Positions 30,468 through 43,488 of a stretch of 64,000 bases of DNA are shown piece after piece (within the stretch, counting starts at the first letter, position 1; the number at the start of each line of letters is the position of its first letter). The notes under the pieces are model-generated. The model made no database searches. It worked only from the letters and a program-made list of their open reading frames with translations, and was not told where the DNA came from. A program made the translations under genes and the position numbers. The stretch is taken from assembly GCF_007993735.1 (NCBI RefSeq), contig NZ_CP042453.1, forward strand, positions 1,922,001-1,986,000. Direction: 5' to 3'. The DNA comes from Arenimonas daejeonensis. Lineage in GTDB: Bacteria > Pseudomonadota > Gammaproteobacteria > Xanthomonadales > Xanthomonadaceae.

Positions 30468-30995
30468 ATGAACCGCCCAGCCGCCGCCCTTGTTGCCTTC
30501 GCCACGGTCGCCTTCGCGCTGCCGCTGTCGGCCCAGGCTGATGACCGCTATGGCAACCACCCTCCGGACGCGTGGGTGGTGAGCTGCAACTCCGACGGCT
30601 ACCGCGACCGGTACTGCCCGATGGACACCCGAGGCGGCGTGCGCCTGGTACGCCAGGTGTCGAATTCGCGCGGCCCCTGCATCGAAGGCCGCACTTGGGG
30701 CTACGATCGCCGCGGCATCTGGGTCACCGACGGCTGCCGCGCGCAGTTCGAAGTGGGCAGTCGCTACGACGGTCGACCGGGCTACGGACATCCCGACCCG
30801 GCGCCGCGGATCGTGCGCTGCGAGTCGATCGGCAACCGCGAGTACTTCTGCCCCGTGCAGGGTGGGCGGATCGAGTCGGTGGACATCCAGCGTCGGCTGA
30901 GCCGCGGCGATTGCACTTACCGCCAGCACTGGGGATTCACCCCGCGCGGCATCTGGGTCGACCGCGGCTGCCGCGCCGACTTCGTCGTCTACTGA
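30468..30995 (+). CDS. DUF3011 family secreted protein
   Basis: A 175-residue exported protein with signal peptide (MNRPAAALVAFATVAFALPL, cleavage after AQA). The mature part is two tandem units of about 65 residues, each with a CxSxGxRxxYCP-like start (VSCNSDGYRDRYCPMDTRGG and VRCESIGNREYFCPVQGGRI), a central Cys (GPCIEGRTWGYDRRGIWV and GDCTYRQHWGFTPRGIWV) and a closing GCRA(Q/D)F. That is the DUF3011 repeat; eight cysteines probably form disulfides. The function is unknown; periplasmic or surface ligand binding is a guess. It overlaps the convergent gene downstream by seven bases. Confidence 0.85.
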   Translation: MNRPAAALVAFATVAFALPLSAQADDRYGNHPPDAWVVSCNSDGYRDRYCPMDTRGGVRLVRQVSNSRGPCIEGRTWGYDRRGIWVTDGCRAQFEVGSRYDGRPGYGHPDPAPRIVRCESIGNREYFCPVQGGRIESVDIQRRLSRGDCTYRQHWGFTPRGIWVDRGCRADFVVY

Positions 30996-31696
30996 TCGGC
31001 GGATTTCCGGGTGCGCTTCCGGACGGGTTTGCGCGCCGGCGCCGGTTTCCTCGGCGCCGGCGCCACCACCTTGCCCAACTGCCGTCCCAGCGCGCTGGCC
31101 AGTTTCAGCGGCGGCATCGCCAGCGCCAGGGCTTCCGCACTCCAGGCCTTCAGCGTCGAAGGCGCCAGGTTGAGCGCGCCGGCCAGCGGCGCCGGCAACC
31201 AGTCCGCGCCCGCCTTGCGCAGGCGGCAGACGCTGTCGGCGTAACGGCCCGCGGCCCAGGTGGCGGCGACCGCACGCACCGTGGCGGTGACCAGGGGTTC
31301 GAGCGGGGTGTAGCGCATCAGCGGCGTGCTGACCGCCGCCGGCACCCAGCCGTTCAGCAGGCCGCGCAGGCCTTCGCGCGTGGCCAGCGGGCTGAGCACG
31401 GCCTGGGTCTGGGCCACGGCCAGCACACCCTCGATTTCCCAGCCCGCGGGCTTGAGCTTGTAGCGGCGATAGATCGCCTGCACCAGCTTGCGCTGGATGT
31501 CTTCGGCCGATTCGCTGGTGCCGGCACTGCGCACCCGGGCGGGCAGGAAGGGCTTGAGCAAAGGCACGCGGTCCAGCCCGACCTGCAGGGCGGCGCCGGC
31601 GCCGGCCTTGACGCAGGCGGCGTGCAGCATCGGTTCGATGCCGGTGTCGAAGGCGGCGGTCTTGCGGGGCGTGGCGCGGGCGGGGCGGGCACTCAT
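30989..31696 (-). CDS. Hypothetical basic protein
   Basis: A 235-residue protein from ATG 31696 (MSARPARATPRKTAAFDTGI). I do not recognise it. The centre has YRRYKLKPAGWEIEGVLAVA and LRGLLNGWVPAAVSTPLMRY, mildly hydrophobic helices that could lie on a membrane, and the C terminus is a lysine/arginine/proline tail (APAPRKPAPARKPVRKRTRK) resembling histone-like tails of high-GC bacteria that bind nucleic acid. It ends inside the convergent DUF3011 gene. Its start faces mtnA across about 70 bases. Confidence 0.6.
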   Translation of the reverse strand: MSARPARATPRKTAAFDTGIEPMLHAACVKAGAGAALQVGLDRVPLLKPFLPARVRSAGTSESAEDIQRKLVQAIYRRYKLKPAGWEIEGVLAVAQTQAVLSPLATREGLRGLLNGWVPAAVSTPLMRYTPLEPLVTATVRAVAATWAAGRYADSVCRLRKAGADWLPAPLAGALNLAPSTLKAWSAEALALAMPPLKLASALGRQLGKVVAPAPRKPAPARKPVRKRTRKSADQ

Positions 31697-31735
31697 GGCC
31701 GGAGCATAACGCGGCGGCCCGCCGGGGCGCCTTGC

Positions 31736-31741
31736 TAAACT
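31736..31741 (+). promoter_or_regulatory. -10 element candidate for mtnA
   Basis: TAAACT lies 28 bases before ATG 31770. No convincing -35 is seen in the GC-rich sequence upstream. Confidence 0.35.
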
Positions 31742-31769
31742 CGGCGGCCTGACGACCCCGGACACACGC

Positions 31770-32828
31770 ATGGACTTCGACCGCTACGACCGCATCCGCC
31801 CGATCCGCTGGCACGGCGACCGCCTGGCCCTGCTGGACCAGCGCCGGCTGCCGTTCGTGGTGGAGATGGTGGACTGCACCGACAGCGATGCCGTGGCCCG
31901 TGCGATCCACGACCTGGTGGTGCGCGGCGCGCCGGCGATCGGCATCGCCGCGGCCTGGGGCGCGGTGCTGGCGGGGCAGGGCATCCAGGCGGCCGATGGT
32001 GCCGAGGCGCTGCACAGGCTCGGCCCCGCGCTGGACCGGCTCAAGGCCGCACGCCCGACCGCGGTGAACCTGATGTGGGCCCTGGCCCGGCTGCGGCGCG
32101 TGCTGGCCGGTGCCGGCAGCGACTGGCTGTCGGTGCTGGCCGCCGAAGCCACGGCGATCGAAACCGAAGACCTGGCCGCGAACCGCACCATGGGCGCGCT
32201 GGGCGCCGCCCTGATCGCACCCGGCAGCGGCGTGCTGACCCACTGCAACACCGGTTCGCTGGCCACCGCGGGGTTCGGCACCGCCCTGGGCGTGATCCGC
32301 GCCGGCGTGGCCGAGGGCCGCATCGAGCGCGTTTACGCCAGCGAAACCCGGCCCTGGCTGCAGGGCGCGCGCCTGACGGTCTGGGAACTGCTGCAGGACG
32401 GCATCCCGGCCACCCTGATCGCCGACGGTGCGGCCGCGCACCTGATGAAGACCGGCGCGGTGCAGTGGGTGATCGTCGGTGCCGACCGCATCTGCGCCAA
32501 CGGCGACACCGCCAACAAGATCGGCACCTATTCGCACGCCATCGCCGCCCGCCACCACGGGTTGAAGGTGATGGTGGTCGCGCCGTCCTCGACCGTGGAC
32601 ATGGCGACCGCACGCGGCGAAGACATTGATATCGAGATGCGCGACCCGGCCGAACTGCTGGCCGTGGCGGGCACGCGCACGGTCGCCGAGGGGGTCGCGG
32701 CGTGGAATCCGGTATTCGACGTGACCCCGGCCGGACTGATCGACGCCATCGTCACCGAGCGCGGTGTGGTGACCGCCCCGGACGCGGCCCGCATGGCCGC
32801 TGTCTTCGGACATCAAAATAAGGCCTAA
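31770..32828 (+). CDS. mtnA: S-methyl-5-thioribose-1-phosphate isomerase
   Basis: A 352-residue aldose-ketose isomerase of methionine salvage, converting methylthioribose 1-phosphate to methylthioribulose 1-phosphate. Family signatures include [15 protein letters not shown] (about residues 49-63), [31 protein letters not shown] with the catalytic Cys, [16 protein letters not shown] and the catalytic Asp in [20 protein letters not shown]. Homologous eIF2B-like proteins lack the Cys/Asp pair, so MtnA is preferred. Other salvage steps encoded in the window are the aminotransferase and omega-amidase at 15700-17645. Confidence 0.95.
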   Translation: MDFDRYDRIRPIRWHGDRLALLDQRRLPFVVEMVDCTDSDAVARAIHDLVVRGAPAIGIAAAWGAVLAGQGIQAADGAEALHRLGPALDRLKAARPTAVNLMWALARLRRVLAGAGSDWLSVLAAEATAIETEDLAANRTMGALGAALIAPGSGVLTHCNTGSLATAGFGTALGVIRAGVAEGRIERVYASETRPWLQGARLTVWELLQDGIPATLIADGAAAHLMKTGAVQWVIVGADRICANGDTANKIGTYSHAIAARHHGLKVMVVAPSSTVDMATARGEDIDIEMRDPAELLAVAGTRTVAEGVAAWNPVFDVTPAGLIDAIVTERGVVTAPDAARMAAVFGHQNKA

Positions 32829-32874
32829 GTGCTTGTTTTCCGGCCTCTAGACTGGCCCGTCGCGGGCTGGTTTC

Positions 32875-32883
32875 TGGTATGAT
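32875..32883 (+). promoter_or_regulatory. Extended -10 promoter of gyrA
   Basis: TGG-TATGAT has the TG dinucleotide one base before a good -10 hexamer, which can replace a -35. It lies 73 bases upstream of the gyrA start. Confidence 0.5.
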
Positions 32884-32955
32884 TTTCCGTCCCTGAAAGC
32901 CCTGCCTGCGACCCTGGTCGCGGCACCCGCCCGAACGTCGAACACGGAAGCACGA

Positions 32956-35569
<2,614 letters not shown>

Positions 35570-35638
35570 TGCCGGCGGGCCGCGCGGAACCATCCGCGTG
35601 GCCTGTACCCTAAGGCCGGAATCCCCCTGGAGAGCGGC

Positions 35639-37701
35639 ATGCGCCCGACCCGTCCCGCCGCGGCCTGGATGGCCGTGTTGTCCCTGCCCTGTTGTCCGCC
35701 AGCCCGCAGTCGCCGGCCCAGGCGGTGCGCGACAGCGACACCACCCGCATCTCCGAAGCCCGCGACCGCGTGCTGCCGGTGGTGGTCAGCATCCTCAACG
35801 TGCGCCAGGACTACCAGCAGGGCGAGCCCGTGCTCAGCGTCTCCAGCGGCAGCGGCACCGTGGTGTCGCCGGAAGGGCACATCGCCACCAATGCCCATGT
35901 CACCCAGAACGGCAAGAGCTTCCGGGTGGTGTTCGCCGACGGCCGCGAACTGCCGGCGCGTCTGGTCGGCACCGACACGCTGTCCGACCTGGCGGTGCTG
36001 CAGGCGATTCCGCCCAGGCCGGAAAAATTCGCGCACGCCGACTTCGCCGACGTGCTCGACCTGCGCCCCGGCGATACCGTGCTGGCCATGGGCGCGCCCT
36101 GGGGCCTGTCCAATTCGATGAGCGCGGGCGTGGTCAACAATCCACGCCGCCTGCTGGTGTCGCTGTTCGACGACGAGGCCGACTACGAAGACCGCCTGGG
36201 TGCCGACGAGCCCACGGGCCGCTATTACGCCTGGATCCAGCACGACGCGGCGATCGCACCCGGCAACTCCGGCGGCCCGCTGGTGGACCTCAGCGGCCGC
36301 ATCGTCGGCGTGAACACCCGCGGCATGATCTTCGGCGGCGACCTCGCCTTCGCCATTCCCGGTCCCGATGCCGGTGAAGTGGTGCGTGCCCTGATCGCCA
36401 AGGGCCGCATCGAACGCGCGCAGTTCGGGTTCCGCCTGCGTTCGCTCAAGGGCACCGGCTACAGCGAAGGCGTGCTGGTGAACGCGGTCGAGCGTGGTTC
36501 GGCCGCCGAGAAGGCCGGACTGCGCGCCGGCGACCGCATCCTGGCGCTGGACGGCGCGGCCGTCAGCGCGCCGCAGCCGGTGGACGTGCCGGCCCTGCAG
36601 CGACGTTTCGCCGAGCTGCCGATCGGCCAGCGCGTGCAGCTGGCGATCGACCGTGACGGTCGCCGTCGCGAGATCCGCCTGGTGGCCGAGTCGCAGCCGG
36701 AAGGACGTGGCGACGAGGGCGCCTTCGAACCCTTCGGCCTGTCGCTGTCGGAACTGACGCCGGCCATGGGCCGGCGCCGCAATTTCGAGGATGCCGAGGG
36801 CCTGCTGGTCACCGGCATCCGCCCCGGTGGCCCGGCGGCGATTGCCCGCCCGGCACTCGCCCCGGGCGACCTGATCCTGCGCGTGGCCGGCAAACCTGTG
36901 CGCAGCCTGGACGAACTGGAAGCCGTGGCCGGCAAACCTTCCGGCGACGGCCAGCCGCTGGTGATCGAATTCCAGCGCGAAGCCGAACAGCGGCTCGCCC
37001 TGCTGTCGCCGATCCACGGCGACCGCGTGCGCACGCCGCTGCCCGAGCTGCCCAAGGCCTGGTCCGGTGTCGAGGTGCAGCCGGTGACCAGTTCGCTGGC
37101 GCGCGACCTCGGCCTGGCGGCATCCGGTTTCCGCATCACCCGCGTCTATCCCGGCAGTCCGCTGGCCGCGGCCGGCGCCGAGGTCGGCGACCTGCTGACC
37201 GCGATCGACGGCGAGCCGCTGCGCGCGGCCAACGAAAATTCGGACGACGGCTACCACCAGCGCGTACGCGACCTGCCCATCGGCAGCCGCGCCGAATTCG
37301 CCGCGCTGCGCAACGGCAAGACGCAGAGCTTCGCGGTCACCCTGGGCGAGTCGCCGGTCAACACATCTGGCCTGCGCACCCTGGCCCTCACGCGCCTGCG
37401 TGCGCAGCTGCGCGAGTTCGGTTTCTACGACCGCGCCGCGCGCCGCCTGCCGGCCAGCCAGGCTGGCGTGGTGGTGGACGGCGTCGAAACCGGCGGTCCC
37501 GCCGGCCTCGCGCACCTGCAGGGTGGCGACATCATCATCAGCCTCGGCAATGAACCGGTGCGCGATCTGGCCGGCCTGGCCAGGTCGCTAGACACCGCGC
37601 TGGCCAAGGGCAACGGCAGCGTGATCCCGCTGCAGGTGCTGCGCGGCCCGGAAACCCGCATCCTCTACCTCGAACGCTACTGGCTCACGGAGACTCCATG
37701 A
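35639..37701 (+). CDS. HtrA/Deg-like serine protease with four PDZ domains (frameshift in signal peptide)
   Basis: A periplasmic trypsin-like protease, 687 residues after repair. The ATG at 35639 starts a signal peptide interrupted near 35684, where CTGCCCTGTTG appears to lack a C. The catalytic triad is complete: TNAHVT (His about 86), LSDLAVL (Asp about 116) and GNSGGPL (Ser about 209). Four PDZ-like domains follow, starting near residues 260, 366, 476 and 595 (landmarks GSAAEKAGLRAGDRILALDG, PALAPGDLILRVAGKP, GAEVGDLLTAIDGEP and HLQGGDIIISLGNEP). DegP and DegQ have two. The next gene overlaps by four bases and encodes an inactive relative. Confidence 0.85.
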
Positions 37702-38489
37702 CCCTGGTCCGCCCGCTGTTGATCTGCGCCCTGCTGGCCCTGGCGCCGGCCGTGTCCGCCGCCGAAGACGTGGCTGACGTGGAGGATTACCGGCCCGTCT
37801 ACCGCGAGCTGATCGAACAGCACGCCGAAGCCGTGGTCACCGTGAAGTTCGTGATGTCGGTGACCAACTCGGGCAGCGAGCAGCGCATCGAGGACCGTAC
37901 CCAGGCGGTGCTGGTCAGCGACGACGGCCTGATGATCGTGCCCGACCGCTCGGTCAGCCTGGACTTCAGCACCTTCGGCAACACCACGCCCGGTCAGGCG
38001 GCGCCGGTGGCCAAGTCCAGTGACTTCCGCGTGCGCCTGGCCGACAGCGAGGACTGGCTGCCCGCGGACCTGGTCACCCGCGACGCCGAACTCGGCCTGG
38101 CCTGGCTGCGCCTGCGCAATCCGTCTGGCAAGCTCGATTTCGTGGACCTGGCCAATGGCGTGAAGGCCGAGCCCGGCATGGTGTTCTATTCGCTGCTGCG
38201 TACTTCGGACGAGTGGGGCGGTGTGCCGGTGTTCCGCCCGGGCCTGGTGCTGGGCGAAACCCGCACGCCCGCCTTCCGGCTGCTGGTGGACGGCGTGCCC
38301 GGCCTGGCCTTCGACCAGCACGGCAAGCCGATGGGCTATGTGGACGTGGACCTGGCGTCGATGATGCGTTCGCGCAACGCCGGCATGGGCCTGGACATGG
38401 CCGACATGGTGCTGCGCATGACGCCGGTGGACAAGGTCGCCGCCGCCACCCTGCAGGCCGCCAGGCTGCCGATCGCCGGCGGTCAATAA
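37698..38489 (+). CDS. Trypsin-fold pseudoprotease partner of the HtrA protein
   Basis: A 263-residue exported protein (signal LLICALLALAPAVSA). Its order of motifs follows the upstream protease: AVLVSDDGLMIVPDRSV where the protease has GTVVSPEGHIATNAHV, FRVRLADSEDWLPADLVTRD where it has FRVVFADGRELPARLVGTD, ELGLAWLRL where it has LSDLAVLQA, and GVPGLAFDQHG where it has GNSGGPLVDLSG. His, Asp and Ser of the triad are therefore all replaced. It has no PDZ domain. Overlap of start and stop (ATGA) implies coupled synthesis, so it is probably a subunit, adaptor or inhibitor of the protease. The alignment is by eye. Confidence 0.75.
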   Translation: MTLVRPLLICALLALAPAVSAAEDVADVEDYRPVYRELIEQHAEAVVTVKFVMSVTNSGSEQRIEDRTQAVLVSDDGLMIVPDRSVSLDFSTFGNTTPGQAAPVAKSSDFRVRLADSEDWLPADLVTRDAELGLAWLRLRNPSGKLDFVDLANGVKAEPGMVFYSLLRTSDEWGGVPVFRPGLVLGETRTPAFRLLVDGVPGLAFDQHGKPMGYVDVDLASMMRSRNAGMGLDMADMVLRMTPVDKVAAATLQAARLPIAGGQ

Positions 38490-38534
38490 ATCCGCCGGGC
38501 GGTGACCGTTCCCCGGGGATGAATCCGTGGCGGC

Positions 38535-38561
38535 TTGCCGTCACGGCCGCCGACCTATACT
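38535..38561 (+). promoter_or_regulatory. Promoter candidate for the alpha-2-macroglobulin gene
   Basis: TATACT at 38556-38561 with TTGCCG at 38535-38540 (15-base spacing, slightly short). ATG 38586 follows 24 bases later with GGGAG before it. Confidence 0.45.
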
Positions 38562-38585
38562 GGCCGCATCCCCCGGGAGCTGGCC

Positions 38586-41500
38586 ATGATCATGAAATCG
38601 TCGATCCGCCGCGTCGCGGCGCCCCTTTTCCTGATGCTCGCCGTGCTGGCCTTCGCCGGCTGCAAACGCGACGAAGGCCAAGTGCCGGAACTGCAGGGCG
38701 GCGCGGTCGACGCGAGGCCGCAGGTGGAGGGCTTCGCGCTGACCGCCGCCGGGCGCGGCACGCACGAGGGCCAGCTGGCGATCGAACTCGAGTTCTCGCA
38801 GCCGCTGGCGGCAGGGCAGTCCTTCGACGAGCTGCTGGTGGTCACCGGCGCCAAGGGCGAAGCGGTGAAGGGCAGCTGGGTGCTCGATGACGAGGCGAAG
38901 ACACTGCACTTCCCCTACGTCGAGGCCAGCCAGGATTATTCGGTGCTGCTGCGCGCGGGGCTCGCCGCGGCCGATGGCAAGACGCTGGGCAAGGACGACA
39001 CCCGCAAGGTCAACACCGGCCCCGTGGAGCCTGCGGTCGGTTTCGCCTCGCAGGGCAGCGTGCTGCCGGCGCGCGACACCCGCGGCCTGCCGGTGGTGTC
39101 GGTGAACGTGCCCGAGGTGGATGTCGAATTCCTGCGCGTGCGCGACAGCGAGGTGGCGAACTTCTTCGTCGGTTACCAGCGTGGCGGCCGTCGCGGCGGC
39201 TGGGAGCTGGGCGACAGCGAATGGCAGGACCGCATCGCCATCAGCAAGATCGCCGACTCGGTCTATCTCAACCGTTTCGTGCTGGGGGTGGTGAGAACGA
39301 GCGCCGACTCAGCTATCTGCCGGTGCAGAACATCGCCGAGCTGCAGGAGCCGGGCCTGTATTTCGCGCTGCTGCGCCGGGTCGGTGCCTACGGCGACGAC
39401 TACGAGACGGCGATCTTCTTCATCAGCGACATCGGCCTGCACCTGCGCGCCTACGGCGAGCAGGTGTTCGTACACACGGCCTCGCTCAAGAGCGGCGACG
39501 CGGCCGGCGACGTGGCCCTGAAATCCTGAACCGCCAGGGCGAGGTGGTGGCCAAGGCGGAGACCGACGCCAGCGGCAACGCGCGCGTGGCCTACAAACTC
39601 GACGCCAGCCACGTGCTGGTCGCGCGCAACGGCGCCGATGTGTCGCTGCTGCCCTTCAACCAGCCGGCGCTGGACATGTCGGAGTTCGCGGTGGCGGGCC
39701 GGACCCAGGCCTGGTTCGACGTGTTCGCCTGGTCCGGTCGCGACCTGTACCGGCCGGGCGAGACGGTGCGCCTCTCGGCGCTGATGCGCGACCATGACGG
39801 CCGTGCGGTGAAGGCGCAGCCCTTGTTCCTCAGCCTCAAGCAGCCCGACGGCAAGGTGTTCCTAAACCCGGCTCGCGCCCGGCGAGGGCGGTTATTACGG
39901 CTGGAGCCAGGCGCTGCCGGCCGACGTGCCTACCGGCCGCTGGCAGGTCGAGTTCCGCACCGCGCCCGGCGCCGCCGAAGTGGTGCAGGGCATGTCGCTG
40001 CGCATCGAGGAATTCCTGCCCGAGCGCATGAAACTGGAGCTGTCCAGCGCGCAGGCCACGCTGCGGCCCGGCGAGAAGCTCACGCTCGATGTCGACGCGG
40101 CCTACCTCTATGGCGCACCGGCCGCGGGCAATCGCTTCACCGCCCGCCTGGCGGTCGCCGCCGACCAGCATCCGGTGGAAAAACTCCCCGACCATTATTT
40201 CGGCGACCCGACCGTGGCCCTGCCGAAAGACGGCAAGGACGTGGTGGACGAAGCGCTGGCCGGAAACGGCCGCCTGCGCACGCAGATCGCCCTGCCCGAG
40301 GAAACCTCCGCGATCGGTGCGCCGGTGGCGGTGGTGGTCACCGGCAGTGTCTATGAAAGTGGCGGCCGCCCGGTCAGCCGCAGCCTCAAGCGCAGCATCT
40401 GGCCTGCGGCACAGCTGGTCGGCGTGCGGCCGCTGTTCGACCTCAAGGAGGGCGCGCCCGCCAACGGTGTTGCCGGCTTCGAGCTGCTGCGCAGCGACGC
40501 CGCGGGCACGCTGAGCGCCGCGGCCGACCTCAAGGTCAGCCTGGTGCGCGAACTGCGCGACTACCACTGGCGCCAGGACTCCGGCGGCTGGGGTTACGAC
40601 TACAGCACGCGCTACGAAACCATCGAGACCCGCACCGTGGCCAGCCGCGCCGACGGCGGCACGCGCTTCGACGTGCCGGTGGAGTGGGGCGAGTACCGGC
40701 TCGAGATCACCGACCCGCAGACCGGCCTGCTGACGCGGCTGCCCTTCGTTGCCGGCTGGAGCTGGGACAACCAGAACCGCGGCCTCGACGCGCGCCCCGA
40801 CAAGGTCAAGCTGGCACTCGACAAGACCGCTTACCGCGCCGGCGACACGCTGAAGGTGACGGTGACGCCGCCCCAGCCCGGCCCCGGCATCCTGGTGGTC
40901 GAGACCGACCAGCTTCTGCACGTGCAGCCGTTGGACGCCAAGCCCGGTGCGACCTACGAGCTTGAAGTCACCGAAGACTGGGAGCGCCACGACGTCTACA
41001 TCACCGCCCCTGGTGTTCCGTGGCGGCTCGGCGGTGGAGAAGGTGACGCCGGCGCGTGCCGTCGGTGTCGCGCACGTGCCGATGGACCGCGCGGATCGCA
41101 CGGTGCCGGTCACCGTGACCGCGCCGGCACAGGCACGTCCCGAACAGGACCTCCCGGTGACGCTGTCCGCGCCGGCCCTGGCCGGCAAGACCGCCTGGGC
41201 GACGGTGTCGGCGGTGGACGTCGGCATCCTCAACATCACCCGTTTCCCGGTGCCCGATGCGGCGAAACATTTCTTCGCACAGCGGCGCCTGGGCGTGGAC
41301 GCGCGCGACCTCTACGGCCGCGTGATCGAGAGTTTCGAAGGCGAGGCGGCCACGCTGCGTTTCGGCGGCGACATGGCGCTGGCGGCGCTGCCGCAGGCGC
41401 GGCGTCCGACGGCACGCGTGCTGACCGTGGACCTGTTCTCCGGCCCGGTGAAGCTCGACGCCCAGGGCAATGCCAAGGTGGACGTGCACGTGCCCGACTT

Positions 41501-43487
41501 CAACGGCACGCTGCGGGTGTCGGCCCTGGTCTTCAACGACGAGATGTACGGACAGGGCAGCAGCGAAAGCATCCTGCGCGCGCCGATCCTGGCCGAGGTC
41601 AGCGCGCCGCGTGCGCTGGCGCCGGGTGATCGCAGCACGGTCACGCTCGACCTGCAGAACTACACCGGCGCCGCCGGCGAGTTCGTGGTGAGCCTGGAGA
41701 CGACCGGCCCGATCGCGGTGGCCGGTGAAAAGCGCACGGTGAGCCTGGACCCCGAGGCAAAGACCACGCTCAGCTATCCGCTCAGCGGCACCGAAGGTTT
41801 CGGCGTGGGCACACTGCGGCTCAAGGTCGAAGGCGGCGGCTTCGCGGTCAACCGCGAATTTGATGTGCCGGTGCGCGCGGCCTGGAGCGGCATCGTGCGT
41901 TCGCGCGCGCAGAGCCTGGATCCCGGTGCGACACTGGCACTCGGCAGCGACCTGGCGGCCGGCCTGATGCCGGGCACCGTGTCGGCCCGCCTGACCGTCA
42001 CCGCCGTGCCGCCGCTGCCGTTCGCACGCGCGCTGCAGGACCTGCTTGACTACCCCTACGGCTGCGTCGAACAGACCACCACCCGCGGTTATGCCGCGCT
42101 GCTGCTGGATGCCGACAGCGCCCGCCGCATGGGGTTCCCGGGCCTGGATGAAGAAGCCCGCCGCAAGCGCCTGGAAGGCGCCTTCAGCCGACTGGCGGCG
42201 CTGCAGACCGAGAACGGCCACTTCTCGATGTGGGGCGGCAACGAAGCTGCGGCGATCCTGACGCCCTACATCGCCGAGTTCCTGCTCGGCGCGCGTGAGG
42301 CCGGCTTCGCGGTGCCCGAGGCGATGCTGCAGAAGACGCTGGAGCGCCTCAACGAGGACCTGCTGACGGGCGGCGTGCCCTTCTACGCCTATGACGAGTC
42401 CGACCACCTGCGCTTCGCCTACAGCGCACAGGCCGGTTACGTGCTGGCGAAGGTGAACCGGGCGCCGCTGGGCACGCTTCGCGCGCTGTACGACAACGAA
42501 CGCAGCAAGTCGCGCACCGGGCTGCCGCTGCTGCAGCTGGGCCTGGCGCTGGCCCTGCAGGGTGACGAGACCCGCGGCGCGAAGGCGATCGCCGAGGCGC
42601 TGGCGAAGAAGGACATGCGCCCGCGCTGGCTCGGCGACTACGGGTCGGAGGTGCGCGACCAGGCCCTGATGCTGGCCCTGCTGCGCGAGAACGGCCGCAC
42701 CGGAAAGCCGCAGGACGACCGCCTGCTGGCGCTGTCGCGCGACCTGCAGGCGCGGAGTTCGGAACGCTACAGCTGGTTCAGCACCCAGGAACAGATCGCG
42801 CTGGCGCGGCTGGGCAAGGCGCTGTCGAACGACAGTGCGCAAACCTTCTCCGGCCAGCTCGCGATCGCCGGCGAAACCAGTGCGCTCAGCGCCGACCGCT
42901 TGTTCAGCCGCGACTTCGGTATCGGCGACCTCAATGCCGGCGTGCGCTACACGCCGCAGGCCGAAGCGCCGGTGTTCGCCAGCGTGGACGTCGCCGGCGT
43001 GCCGCGTGCGGCACCGGCGCCGGACGACAAGCAGGTCAGCGTGCAGCGCAGCTGGTACAACCCCGACGGCACGGCCTGGAAACCCGGCCCGCTGAAGGAA
43101 GGTCAGGTGCTGGTGGCGGCGCTGCGCATCGAGGCGCGGGAGGCCATGCCGGACGCGCTGGTGGTGGACCTGCTGCCGGCCGGCCTGGAGGTCGAGAACC
43201 TCAACCTCACCGATCCGGAACAGTGGAGCGACGTCAGCATCGACGGCACCTCGCTGGGCGAACGCGGCGACGCGGCCCAACTGCTGCACGAGGAATACCG
43301 CGACGACCGTTACGTCGCCGCGGTCAAGCTGTACGCCGGCCAGCCGGCTCGCCTGTTCTACCTGGTGCGGGCGGTGACGCCGGGTACCTACGTGGTGCCG
43401 TCGCCGCAGGCCGAGGACATGTACCGGCCCGAGCTGCGTGGCGTGGGCCGTGCGGTGCCGGCGACGGTGACCGTCGTGCAGCCCTGA
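38586..43487 (+). CDS. Bacterial alpha-2-macroglobulin lipoprotein (four frameshifts)
   Basis: A periplasmic protease trap of the YfhM/ECAM type, 1633 residues after repair. The signal ends in lipobox LAFAGC, so it is lipid-anchored. The N-terminal third has MG domains (QEPGLYFALLRRVGAYGDDY, WSGRDLYRPGETVRLSALMR); the thioester motif CVEQ lies in LDYPYGCVEQTTTRGY, and the alpha-alpha barrel and C-terminal receptor-like domain follow. Faults are near 39288 (CTGGGGGTGG), 39519 (CCCTGAAATC, missing G of CCTGG), 39868 (CCCGGCTCGCG) and 41008 (GCCCCTGGTG, extra C). The net change keeps the length divisible by three. pbpC follows one base after the stop, the usual pairing. Confidence 0.93.
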
Positions 43488-43488
43488 G

